NCBI RefSeq assembly: GCF_030052815.1
Contig: NC_079495.1
Span: 35,149,987 to 35,213,986, forward strand
Direction of reading: 5' to 3'
Length of the DNA: 64,000 nt
Source: Hevea brasiliensis
Lineage: Eukaryota; Streptophyta; Magnoliopsida; Malpighiales; Euphorbiaceae
In this document: positions 34,838 to 45,320 of the stretch, in pieces
Layout: each line of letters starts with the position of its first letter
Numbering within the stretch: position 1 is the first letter of the stretch
Position numbers and translations under genes: made by a program
Notes under the pieces: model-generated
Databases searched by the model: none
The model's input: only the letters and a program-made list of their open reading frames with translations
Told to the model about the DNA's origin: nothing

Positions 34838-35600
34838 CTAGATTACTCTTTCTGATTGCCCATCCTTTTGAGGATGGAAAGCTATGCTGAAGTGGAGTTG
34901 TGTACCAAAGGATTCATGTAACTTCTTCCAAAATCTCGATGTAAACCTTGGGTCTTTATCAGATATGATGGAAAGTGGAATTCCATGCAGTTTAACTATC
35001 TCACTGATATACAATTCTGCTAACTTCTCCAGTGAGTAGTCAATCCTAACTGGCAGAAAGTGTGCTTACTTCGTCAATCTATCTACTATCACCCATACTG
35101 CATCATGTTTCTTCTGGGTAAGAGGTAGACCACTTACAAAATCCATGGTGACCCGATCCCATTTCCATTCAGGTATGCGTATAGGCTGTAGCAAACCCGA
35201 TGGAACTTGATGTTCTGCCTTAACTTGCTAACATGTCAAGTATTTAGTCACATAGTCAGCTATGTCCTTCTTCATACCAGGCCACCAATACTGAAGCTTT
35301 AGATCATGATACATTTTTGTACTTCCTAGGTGCATAGCATAAACACTGGCATGTGCCTCTTTCAGAATACTGGCTTTCAATTCCCCATTATCTGGTACAC
35401 ATACTCTCCCTTTGTAGTATAGACACCCGTCTGCTTTCACCTCATAGTCAGTTGCTTTTCCCTCTGAGATTTTGGTCATAATAGCCATTAACTTTTCATC
35501 TGCCTTTTGCCCATCTAAAATCTGCTGTAGCAGGTTTGGCCTCACTTGCAACTCAGCCAAAATAGCTCCATCTGAAGCCAAAGATAGATAGGCATTCAAT
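34838..35600 (-). pseudogene. pol: Integrase finger and DDE core of element A
   Basis: The finger keeps both His (EAHASVYAMHLGS) but the first Cys of the CxxC pair has become Tyr (KYLTC). A TAG follows that pair at about 35228. The core shows [19 protein letters not shown] with a stop before [18 protein letters not shown] (second Asp kept) and DGQSERVI (Glu kept). It ends at the intron donor at 34837. Confidence 0.8.
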
Positions 35601-37158
35601 GATCTCAAAGCTGTGATGGATTTTATGCTTAAAGCATCAGCATCTACATTTGCCTTCCCAGGATGGTAGTCAATCACACAATCATAGTCCTTCAGGAACT
35701 CAATCCATCGCCTCTGTCTAAGGTTAGCTCCTTTTGGGTTGGCAAGTATTTCAGGCTTTTGTGGTCTGTGTAAATGTAGCACTTTTCACCATACAAGTAA
35801 TGCCTCCATATCTTCAGTGCGAAGATAATTGCTGCAAGTTCTAAATCATGGGTAGGGTAATTCTGTTCATGTGGCCTTAGCTGCCTGGAAGCATAAGCGA
35901 CCACCTTCCCCTCTTGCATCAATACACACCCTAACCCATTATGAGAGGCATCACTGTAAACCACAAAGTCCTTTCTCGACACTGGCTGTGTTAACATTGG
36001 TGCCTCTGTCAACATAGCCTTTGACTTCTCAAAACTAGTCTGACACTTGTCATTCCAGTCAAATCTGACATTCTTATGTAACAACTTGGTCATTGGAGCA
36101 GCTATTAAGGAAAATCCCTTCACAAATCTTCTGTAATACCCAGCTAGCCCCAAGAAGTTTCTGACCTCAGTTGTATTTCTGGGAGGGTTCCATTCCATCA
36201 CTGCTTCTATTTTCTTGGGATCCACACTAATCCCATCAGCTGACACTATGTGTCCAAGGAATGCAATCTCATTCAACCAGAAGTCACACTTGGACAACTT
36301 AGCATACAGCTTCTTTTCTCTCAGGGTTTGCAGAACAATCCTCAAATGCTCATCATGTTCTTCACTGGTCTTGGAATACACCAAAATATCATCAATAAAG
36401 ACCACTACAAACTGATCTAGGTATGGATGGAAGATACCGTTCATAAGGTCTATGAATGCTGCTGGTGCATTTGTTAGGCCAAAGGGCATCACCAAAAACT
36501 CATAATGCCCATACTGAGTCTTGAATGTAGTCTTTGGCACATCTGCATCTTTCACCCTCAACTGATGATACCCTGATCTGAGATCAATTTTTGAAAATAC
36601 TCCTGCTCCCTTCAACTGATCAAACAGATCATCAATTCTAGATAATGGATACTTATTCTTCACAGTCACTTTATTCAACTGCCAGTAATTAATGCATAAC
36701 CTCAAAGTCCCATCCTTCTTTTTCACAAACAGCACTGGAGCTCCCCATGGTGACACACTGGGGCATATGAACCCCTTATCTAGCAACTCCTGTAACTGGA
36801 TTTTCAGTTCCTTCAATTCTGTGGGCGCCATCCTATAAGGAGCAATAGAGATTAGTGCTGTACTCGGCAGTATCTCAATAGCAAATTCAACTTCCCTTTC
36901 TGGTGGCAAACTAGATAACTTTTCAGGGAACACATCTGGGAAGTCTTTTACTGTGGGTATGTCACACAGATCTGGCTTAGCCTGCCTAGTATCCACCACA
37001 TGTGCTAGGTAGACTTCACAGCCTTTTCTCATCAGTTTTCTTACAACTGTGGCTGAGATGACATTGGACAAGAAATCTATCCTTTCCCCCACAACTGTAA
37101 TCTCATTACCCTCAAGAGTTTTTAAAGAAATTCTCTTCAATTTACAATCAACAATCAA
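35601..37158 (-). pseudogene. pol: Reverse transcriptase-RNase H of element A (488-codon frame)
   Basis: This is the longest open frame of the window (35692-37158). It runs from the protease end ([12 protein letters not shown]) through [30 protein letters not shown] (first Asp), [29 protein letters not shown] (FIDD at complement of 36388-36399), [11 protein letters not shown] and [12 protein letters not shown]. RNase H follows with [31 protein letters not shown] and [11 protein letters not shown] single-base frameshift near 35740 breaks the linker; the other frame continues with [13 protein letters not shown] and HPGKAN. The catalytic residues are intact. The CINYWQ segment carries changes from the usual CIDYRQ. 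Confidence 0.88.
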
Positions 37159-38026
37159 CTATTGCCTGATGACGTGATAACCAGTCCATTCCCAAAATCA
37201 CGTCAAACTCATGAAAAGGCAACTCAATCAGGTCTGCCAAAAATTCATACCCTTGAATCCTTAACGGGCAACCTTTGTACACTTTGTTCACCACTACACT
37301 ATGGCCCAATGGATTAGTGACTAGAATATATTGGTCACTCTCTCCTACTAATATCCCCCTCTCTATGGGTAGGTTGATGCAGATGTATGAATGAGTGGAT
37401 CCTGGATCCACCAATGCATGCACAGATGTATTGTAGAGGGAGAACGTACCCCTGATGATGTCCGAGGCACCTTGCTCCTCCTTTGCTCTCATGGCATAGG
37501 CTCTGGCAGGTGGTCTGCCCTCAGGCCTCTCTGCTGTCTCAGATGCAACCCTCTGTGATGGTCCCACTACTTCAGATTTGCCAGATTTCCTACCCCTTTG
37601 TGGTGCAGGAGCAGGTCTGTCTGCTTGTGTTGGAGCAGCTGTAGTAGTTTTGCGTGGACAGTTCCTCAACTGATGCTCTGTCGACCCACACATTAAGCAG
37701 GCACCAGTCACTCTCCAACACTCCCCCTTATGCCACTTTAGGCAATGTGGACATGCAGAAGCTGCTGGGGCTGGTCCCCTAAACCCCATCCCTGGAGAGC
37801 TGCCCACTGATGGTGTGGACTGACCTCTCCTAGGGGTAAACTGTGGCCTAGGCCCCTGAGACTGACCCTGACCTTGTGGTTGACCTGAACTCTTTGTAGG
37901 TGGACCTTTGAACTTCTTCCCAGGTGTAGGAGATGAACCAGACTGACTCGAGCCCCTCTTGTGCTGTCTCTCCCTTCTAATCTGCTCACTTATTCTTACT
38001 TTTTCAACTTTTATTACAGCTTCCAC
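37148..38026 (-). pseudogene. pol: Zinc knuckle and protease of element A
   Basis: The open frame holds the end of capsid (EAVIKVEKVRISEQ), a Gly/Gln/Pro-rich linker, a C-x2-C...C motif (CPHCLKWHKGEC) followed by the knuckle CLMCGSTEHQLRNC, and the protease (ALVDPGSTHSYI, active-site triplet D-P-G; DLIELPFHEFDVILGMDWLS). It ends at RHQAIVDC, where a 7-bp tandem duplication (TTGATTG twice) throws the frame just before the RT frame begins. A TAG near 38055 separates it from upstream gag. Confidence 0.82.
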
Positions 38027-38721
38027 TAACTTGGTGAAGTCTGTGATTCCCTAGGCAGTGATCATGATCTTTATATTGTCATTTAATCCCTCTTCAAATC
38101 TCTTACACCTTTCAGCTTCATTAGGGACTATCTCCCTTCCGTAGCAGCTCAATCTGACAAATTCCTTTTCACACTCGGCCACTGTCAACTGTCTTTGCCT
38201 CAGGTTAATGAATTCCCTTCTTCTCTCTTCTAGGTATACACTACCCACATATTTCTTCTAGAATTCGGAGAGGAAGAAGTCCCAAGTTATTACTTCTTAC
38301 TGTACTTCACTGGACACTGTATCCCACCATTCATATGCATCATCTTGCAACAGAGATACAGCAGGTTCTAGATTTGTTCAGGAGTGTAGTGGAGTTGTTT
38401 TAAAACTCTGCTTGTTCTGTTCAACCAATTTTTGACTGCAATAGAATCATCTTCTCTCTTGCTAAAGAAGTCCACTACTCCAAATTTTCTCAATCTTTCC
38501 AGGTGTGATTTCGGTTGTGGAGGTGGTGGTGGTGGTGGTGGCATTACCCCAGCCATTTGTTTGAAGAATTCAGCCATTTGCTGGAACACGACCTGTGGAG
38601 GCTGAGCAGGCTCTGATGGAGCTGGCAGAGCAGGTTCTCCCCTTCCCCTACTCTCAGCGAGTGCAGGTGGAGCATGACTCTCCACTTCCTCCTCAACTGC
38701 CCTCTGAGATATGGGGTCCAT
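38027..38721 (-). pseudogene. gag: gag N-terminus of element A
   Basis: The start is the ATG complementary to 38719-38721 (MDPISQRAVEEEVESHAPP), matching the start of Q gag. An acidic N-terminus is followed by QMAEFFKQMAGVM, an eight-proline run, and the capsid start SHLERLRKFGVVDFFSK and WLNRTSRVLKQLHYTPEQ. A one-base deletion near 38368 shifts the frame right after TPEQ. Capsid continues with GSVYLEERRREFINLRQRQL (38051-38248) and includes a TAA for CAA near 38295. Confidence 0.82.
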
Positions 38722-38831
38722 ATCCTATTCAAAATAACAAAGACAAACAAATCTGCATTAGTGTCACCTCGACTCTTACAAATGCAATGCATGGTATGGA
38801 CTCGATTTAGGCCCAGAAATGCCTAAATCGT

Positions 38832-38843
38832 GCTCTGATACCA
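38832..38843 (-). other. Primer-binding site of element A
   Basis: The complement reads TGGTATCAGAGC, matching initiator tRNA-Met. It lies five bases inside the 5' LTR end at 38849. Confidence 0.9.
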
Positions 38844-39469
38844 CTAAATGTGACACCTCTTACCCGTTTACAGTATATCTGAGTAAGATATGTCACACAG
38901 TGTGCCGGAACACTCTATTTTATCTCAATTATTTTTATTCTTCCTTAATTTATTTTTATCATAATTTTGAATATAATTTGTGAAATATAATTCATTTAAG
39001 TCATTTATTGAAATTATAATTTATTTGAGGTTCTGAAAATTTTATAGAAAATCCGGCAGAGTACCGGCTAAAAATGGAGAAAACAGTTCTTCGAAACCTG
39101 TGAAAAACACTTCCAATAATCTTTTCCAATCATTCTCAAACTCCAATAATCATCAAAATCTCAATATTTTTCAACAACATTTCCATTTCTTAATCATTCA
39201 TTTCTCATGGTATTCATATATAAGCAATAAATAAATACTCAATTTTCCATTCATAAACACAATTTTCACTATTTACATTAACATCAAAATACATTACATA
39301 AGTCTCAATTACACAAGAGAAAATAAAAGTTAGTTACAAAATACCAAAATGAAACCTAGTGTCCAACCAATGCACTGAAGATGGTGAGGTGACACGGAAA
39401 CTATGCAGAGCTGCAGGAGGTCTCACCTAGTCTGTGGTCTACTGGGCTCTCGGTCAGTATCTCCAGAAC

Positions 39470-41160
39470 CTATGCATGGCAAAAGCAATGCGCTAAGCAA
39501 TAATGCTTAGTGGTGCCAATAATAAAATAAAAAGAAATAACATGAAGTAAATATGCAGTGCATGTTTTGATGTCTTATGCAGACAATTTTTTTTTATCAT
39601 TATTAGTAATCTTATTTATTATGTACTTGTTTTATTTATTATTTCATTAAATTTGTTCACTTTCATTTTTGGGTGCCGAAGTAACCTATACTGGCTGACT
39701 GGACTGGATAAATGGGTAAACTGGCACTGGGTATCTAGTACCTCAGGCCGTCACACCATCGGTCACATATGCATCTCCCGATGTGCAACAGAACAGCTAA
39801 TAAGCTGTAATAACAATAGGCACAAGGCCAAATATCAACACAATGTCAGAATGGCTAAAAGCCATGAAATCACAGAATGGCATAATGCCATGTGCAGTAC
39901 TGCTAACTGAACCCTATTGGCATGCCAACTTATCCAAACCAATCACATTAGGCCTACTAGGGCATTTAACACTTTTAAGTTTCACAATTTTTGAAATTTA
40001 AGTTTTAGTGTTACTATTCCATTCATTAGTCAACAAAAATGTTGAATTTTGGAAAGGCACTAGGTACATTGGTTCTAATACTCCCAACATACCACATTTT
40101 GCATTCAAAATTTGTTGGTATTGGTTGCCAATACCATTTCTAAGCTTAATGTTAATTGGGCAGAATTTTCAGTTTTTATGCTTTGTATTTTCTGTTCCAT
40201 TGGTCATTTTTGCAGTAGAAATTTGGCAAAATGATCAACATGAAAGTTGTTCCTTATTTTGTCTAGTTGAATTTCCTTCTTTGAATCACTCCATTTGGTG
40301 TTTTGTAGCTCAAGTTATGGCCCAAAAACCACAACTGGTCGGATTGAAATTTTTCCAGAATTTCTGGACTGACCAAATCTATAGTGTTAGGAACAGTGAC
40401 TGCAACTCACTCTTTGAATATGTTCTGGTCATAATTTGGGTTAGGTTTCTTCATGAAAGTTGTTGGCCTATATCTCATCTTGTTTTTGGTAAAATTTCAG
40501 GTCAATTGGATCTTTCTACACTGAGTTATGGCCAAATGACCAAATACTGTTCATTTGGTCATTTTGCCCAGGCAGACTGCAGGTCACCCGAATTAGGGCA
40601 AACTTTTGGTCAACTTGATTTGGTTTTCTGGGCATGGTTTCTTCACCAAAGTTGTGACATTATGTGTCTAGTTTCATGTCCAATTGGCCTTGCACTAATT
40701 GAACCTACACAACCCAAGTTATTGCTGCCCAAATAGGCTGGACTCACATCCAGACCTGCAGGTCACACAAGGCAGCCCACCCAAACTCAAATCCCAAGCT
40801 ACAACTCACTTCATTTCCTCCTCACACACATTCAAATGGTCACTAATTGACCATTACAAGGTTAATAAACCATCACATGAGCAAACCCTAGAATTGTTCA
40901 AGTGTCCAATTTTTTTCATTTCACACATGCACAATTCTTGCATTTCATTTACTCAATTATGTTCAATCCCTCATCCACTACCAAAGGCTGCTCATATCCA
41001 TTTTTTCTATCAAGCAAAATCATTAAACCCTAGCTAACCCTAGCTGCCAAAATTTTAGGGTGCACACACACACTTGTTTGTTTTATTTTCTTACATTTCC
41101 TACACAATTCATGCCCTTAAACATGAATTAAAGCAAAAGGAACAAGGATTGGACACTAAC
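39470..41160 (-). other. Candidate leader intron in A 5' LTR
   Basis: The minus-strand donor is TTCAAG/GTTAGTG (41160) and the acceptor is GCATAG/GTTCTGG (39470), giving 1691 nt. A TATA-like TATTTAAAAT lies 255 nt upstream of the donor (41414-41423). The 1515-bp deletion in the 3' LTR falls wholly inside this interval. Confidence 0.4.
39794..39928 (-). other. Hairpin cluster in A 5' LTR
   Basis: Short perfect stems with 3-4 nt loops follow each other: CAGCT/AGCTG (39794-39807), ATGGCT/AGCCAT (39851-39865) and ATGGCA/TGCCAT (39877-39891), ending with the 12-bp perfect palindrome TTGGCATGCCAA (39917-39928). The same set in the same order occurs in P, Q and the LTR fragment at 63551. Confidence 0.6.
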
Positions 41161-41815
41161 CTTGAATGGAGCAGAATTTAAAGCTACCCAAACTTCTTTT
41201 TTTTCTTCCTTTTTTGGCTGCTTAGAGGATGTTCAAGTTGCTAGGTTAATTTTTTGTGAAGAAGGTTAAGGTTTTGGGGTGAGATTTGGTGAGGTTGGGA
41301 GCTTGGGATAGCTTTCATGGAGGTTTTCTTTCCTCTCTCTCTCCACATTTTTGGCTGCCGCAAAGGTTAAAGAAGCAACTGGTTTTTCTTTATTTTTTTT
41401 CTGCCCATTAAATCATTTTAAATAAGTTAATACCATGTGTCAAAGCTTGATTGGGTGGGAGGATTTTTAATGACATCATAATGATGTCATAATTCCAATT
41501 CTTTAATTTTCTTTCCTTTTCTTGTCTACTAAATTTCAATTTAATTTTTAGCAATATTTATTCATATTTTATGTCATAATAATTATTTACTTAACTGGAC
41601 AAATTGGCCAAAAATCATCTCTGAAGACAAAATGACCAAAATGCCCTCCGTTTGGCTTAACAGACTAAAATTGTCTGTACTGATTGAAAAAATTTTCTAA
41701 ACCTTTTCCTGGCATTCTAATCCCATAGAAACCTCAATGACTCTTCTCTGGAGTGCCAAAAATTATTTTATGAATTTTCCCCTAGGTCTAGGTCTCCTAG
41801 TTGCGAGAACCGCAA

Positions 41816-41871
41816 CTTCCCACTCGGTTACCCATCGCTAGGGCACTGGCTCATTCAACTTAATTGTATTT
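41816..41871 (-). promoter_or_regulatory. 5S-like block, A 5' LTR
   Basis: This is the same degenerate box A, GATGGG and GGGAAG arrangement as in the A 3' LTR, about 160-215 bp from the LTR start at 42030. Confidence 0.45.
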
Positions 41872-42431
41872 TATTTCCAAAATTTTCCCTAAATTTTTCT
41901 TATTAATATTTGAGTTAATTATGGTTTCTCACTTTAGTTTAAATATTTTTCCGAACGTTCTAGCTGTCCGGACCGACACTGGTCACCGGAACAGTAGAAT
42001 GTACGGAGTTAATACAGGGCGGGTGTTACAAGCCTCCTCTGTTTTGTTAGCATCTAGCGGGTTCCACTAATCACTTGTTAACATGTTCATATTTATTTCA
42101 CACATTTCCATATCATATACTCTTTTATCATATCATTCTCAATTATTTATGAGATCTCAAAATGAAGTATCATCTATTGCATTCATATAGGAATTCATAG
42201 ATAATAAATTACAAGTTTTAATTACAATCTCAAAGTTTAATTACAAGTCCAAAATGAAATACATCATATGTTTATGTACAATGAACAAAAGAATAAAATC
42301 TAGACATTCGTGGGCCCTACCAACAAAATACAAAAGACTGAGGTGACTCTGGACGATGGCAGATTTGGTCGAAGCTCTGTCAGGGCACTACTAGTGCTAC
42401 TGCTGTGGCTGCTCAGACTAGTCTCCAATAC

Positions 42432-44659
42432 CTACGCGATGGAAAACCAACAAGCTAAGCATAGCGCTTAGTGGTGCATAATTTATAATAACAATAACTA
42501 ATAATTGAAATAATAATTGCAATTCATAATTTCTGGGTCTTTTACATTTTTATTGCACTTTGGGAACAATTTAAATTATCGGGATCTTTTCTGTTTACTC
42601 ATTATATATTCAGTCTTAATTAATTATTATCAGTGCCCAAGAAACCTATAATAAATTATAAAAGCTGGATACATGGGAGTATACTAGTTAGACAGCCATA
42701 TGTCTATCCAGTATACGTCGGTCATGTCAAGCATGAAGCCTGCGGGTAGGCATGTAAGTCAGATATAATATTAGGCACATTGGCCAACGGGTAGGCATAA
42801 AGCCTTTAGAACAATCATGTCAGATATATTTTATCTGTTAATGATTATTCCTATGGGCACTACTGCTATCTGTAGTCCCTAATTGGTATACCAATTGATC
42901 CAAATTAAATAAATAAGTCTAGGTATACTATAGGCAATTACACATTATTACTCATTTATTTGAAATGTTCATATCACTTTATAGTGGGAAAATAAGTCCT
43001 ACATACCTCTTTCATGTGGTTTAGTGCTTAATGGCTTGTTAGGGTTATATCCCTACCATAAGATAATTTATCTCATGGACCTTTCTTTAGGTTCAGTTTT
43101 TGTGTCTCAATTTTACCTATCCATTTGATCAGTTTGCCGCCACTGTTTGGCCACACTTCCTTCATGGAAACTGTTCCTTTATGTATTATCTTTATTTTCC
43201 CTTTTGAAACATGTCAATTTGATTTTTGGAACTCAATTTATGGTTGGATAACCATAACTGACTCATTTCCAGATTCTGATTCCTTAACTAGGCAGCTTTT
43301 GGACTTAGAGTTTTCCTAATTAATGGAACTTGTTGCAGTCACTTTTAGGCATGGTAATCTTCATAGAAATTGTTTTTCTATGTCTTATGATCATTAAGAA
43401 ATTTGAATCACAATTTTTCAAAATTTTTTGAATTATTTATGGCCAATTAACTGACCTTGACTCATCTACCTTGTGCCAACAGGTGTTTAGTTTAGGTTAG
43501 TGACTTCAGGTCACTTTTTGAGGTTCTTTCATTCATAATTTGAGGTAGGTTTCTAGAACAAAGTTGTAGCCCTTTCTCTCAGGTTTCTAAAAAGGTATGG
43601 CTCATCCCAATTGGATATTTCTATTGGGAGTTATTACTAAAAGACTATTTTGGGGTCAAGTGAAGTTTGGTCAGATTTTAGGATTTGATACAGTGAATTG
43701 TTCTAACCATTTGACCTAGTTCTCTTGATTTCTGGGTTTTGGTCAAAATACCAATTTTGTAAGTCTATGTCATGTGGACATTTTGCAACTAGTTTCTTTA
43801 CATTTGAGTTCTTTTCAGCCAAGTTATGGCTATTTTTCCAAAACTGGTCGGGTGAGTTTATGTCTAGCAGTTTCTGGACAACTTGATTCTGGGCAGTTTT
43901 ATGACCCAACTTGGGCTAGCAATTTAGTTTGGTTTTTGGCATTTCTGGGTTCAATAGTCTGCATGAAAGTTATAGCCCTATATCTAAGCTTTCCAATGGT
44001 ACCAAATTCAGGTCATTTGGACCAGTATAGAGGGAGTTATGTCTAAATGAATATGTACTATTCATTTGGTCATTTTCTGGGTTTTGTGCAGGGTCATCCA
44101 GATTTGTGCAGTGTTTAGGTTAAGTTTTGACAAAATTGGGCATGGTTTCTGCATGAAAATTGGGCTATTTTGAGTTTAATTTAACCTCCAATTGGCCTCA
44201 TACCAATTAGAGCCACACGAAATTTTAGTTAGGGTTCAACAAACACACTTGACTCATTGAGTCCCAACCTATAGAAAAATGACACTCCCAAAGTTCAATC
44301 TCCTCCAACTTCCTTACTTCAATTTGCATGCATAACACTTATATAAGCAATAATCTCAACTCAATAAGTCAATTTCAAGCATTTACATAAAGTCATCAAT
44401 CATGTACACAAACCCTAGTTTCAATTTTCAAATTTGCACAAACACTACACATTCAAACTCCCAAGTATATCAACTTATCAAACATTCTCATGGAACCATT
44501 TTTCATCACTTGAAAGCAACAAACCTCAAGGTTCTATGGCTGTCGAAAATTCAAGTGTCTCTTTCCCTTAAGTTTTCTTTTTAATTTCACGAAATGTATA
44601 CTTGACTAAACATGCTTTTCATGTTTAATGAAAAAAAAGAGATGGATTAGTGTACTAAC
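42432..44659 (-). other. Candidate leader intron in B 5' LTR
   Basis: The minus-strand donor is TAAG/GTTAGTAC (44659) and the acceptor is GCGTAG/GTATTGG (42432), giving 2228 nt. The TATA box at 44891-44900 is about 240 nt upstream of the donor. Position and site sequences parallel those in A and Q. Confidence 0.4.
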
Positions 44660-44890
44660 CTTACTTGAGCTTCCCAAACTTCAACTTTCTTACTTCCTAC
44701 TACTTTCAATAGCTTCCTTATGGAGTGGGCTAAATTTTTTATGAAGTGAGCTATGGGTTTTGTGTGGAAGAAGCTTGGGAAATCAAGCTTTAAGCTTGAC
44801 AACAATGGAAGAAAGAAGGCTGGCCATGGAGACAAAGAGAAGAGGGAGTGGAATGGAGAAAAAGGGTTGGTGGGGTTTGTCTTATGTGTC

Positions 44891-44900
44891 TATTTATATA
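44891..44900 (-). promoter_or_regulatory. TATA box in B 5' LTR
   Basis: The complement reads TATATAAATA, about 420 bp from the LTR start. The same box is at 8781-8790 in the 3' LTR and at 48587-48596 in the duplicated copy. It would drive the genomic transcript of B. Confidence 0.5.
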
Positions 44901-45320
44901 TTCTATTTTTTGTACTTTAAATTTTTAAATTTTATAAGCTTTTTCTTTTTTTTTTCTTCTTCTTTTCCTCTTCTTTTCTAATTCAATTCATAAGGTTTTT
45001 AACTTATACTAATTATTTTAATTCTCTCAAATTTTAAATTTTTGACATTTTGGTCAAAAATCACTTCTAGGGGTAAAATGACCAAAATGCCTTTCATGGT
45101 GCACATCAGGTTATTTTTATTATTTTTGTACAAATTAATAAATTCTCTAAATTTTATTTTATTTTCTCTAAATTGTTCCTATATTTTTTTAACATTTATT
45201 CCATCAATTTATGCCTCCTCACTATAGTTTAAGTGTAGCTCTAGACATTCTCATTGTCCGAACAGACATTAGTCATCGGAGTAGTAGAATGTACAGACTA
45301 CCTATGGTGAGGGCATTATA

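Larger units (their letters stand above)
32322..42030 (-). mobile_element. Element A: full-length Tekay-type retrotransposon
   Basis: A is 9709 bp on the minus strand, flanked by perfect 5-bp duplications agcct (32317-32321 and 42031-42035). Removing it restores B's LTR to match 5773-9209. It has a 3182-bp 5' LTR, primer site, gag-pol, polypurine tract and a 3' LTR shortened to 1668 bp by an internal deletion. The perfect duplication and the long RT/RNase H frame make it one of the younger insertions. Frameshifts and stops make it non-autonomous. Confidence 0.92.
38849..42030 (-). repeat. 5' LTR of element A
   Basis: This 3182-bp LTR has TG...CA ends. It keeps the middle part missing from the 3' LTR: the hairpin cluster (39794-39928), degenerate 200-bp modules near 40235, 40445 and 40640, and a CCAATTGG-type pair near 40680. 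A CTCTCT run lies at about 41333. The plus-strand open frame 40008-40736 spans the modules and resembles no known protein, so I treat it as chance coding. Confidence 0.9.
5773..45320 (-). mobile_element. Element B: Tekay-type retrotransposon, with nested C and A
   Basis: B is inverted relative to its host P. In element order it has a 5' LTR (45320-42036 and 32321-32142, split by A), primer site 32125-32136, gag, protease (split by C at 30331/18035), RT to integrase, polypurine tract and 3' LTR (9209-5773). The LTR lengths are consistent: about 3465 bp without A versus 3437 bp. The target duplication is atcaa/atcca. A scrambled extra copy of LTR-pol lies inside (12.5-18.0 kb). All coding regions are defective. 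Confidence 0.75.
42036..45320 (-). repeat. 5' LTR of element B, main part
   Basis: The LTR continues from 32321 after element A (duplicate agcct at 42031-42035) and ends gcattata at 45320, where P's integrase resumes. It parallels 5950-9209 closely. Its last 1.64 kb (from about 43685) is duplicated at 47381-49016. It has degenerate modules near 43560-44240 and a CCAATTGG-type pair near 44190. Confidence 0.88.

Noticed and set aside
40008..40736. 242-codon open frame on the plus strand in the A 5' LTR
   Set aside because: It is antisense to the element, spans the degenerate LTR modules, matches no family I know, and corresponding frames in P and Q LTRs are broken.
43703..43909. Minus-strand frame in the B LTR near the duplication boundary
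   Set aside because: It covers degenerate LTR modules; the duplicated copy at 47400-47610 does not preserve it.
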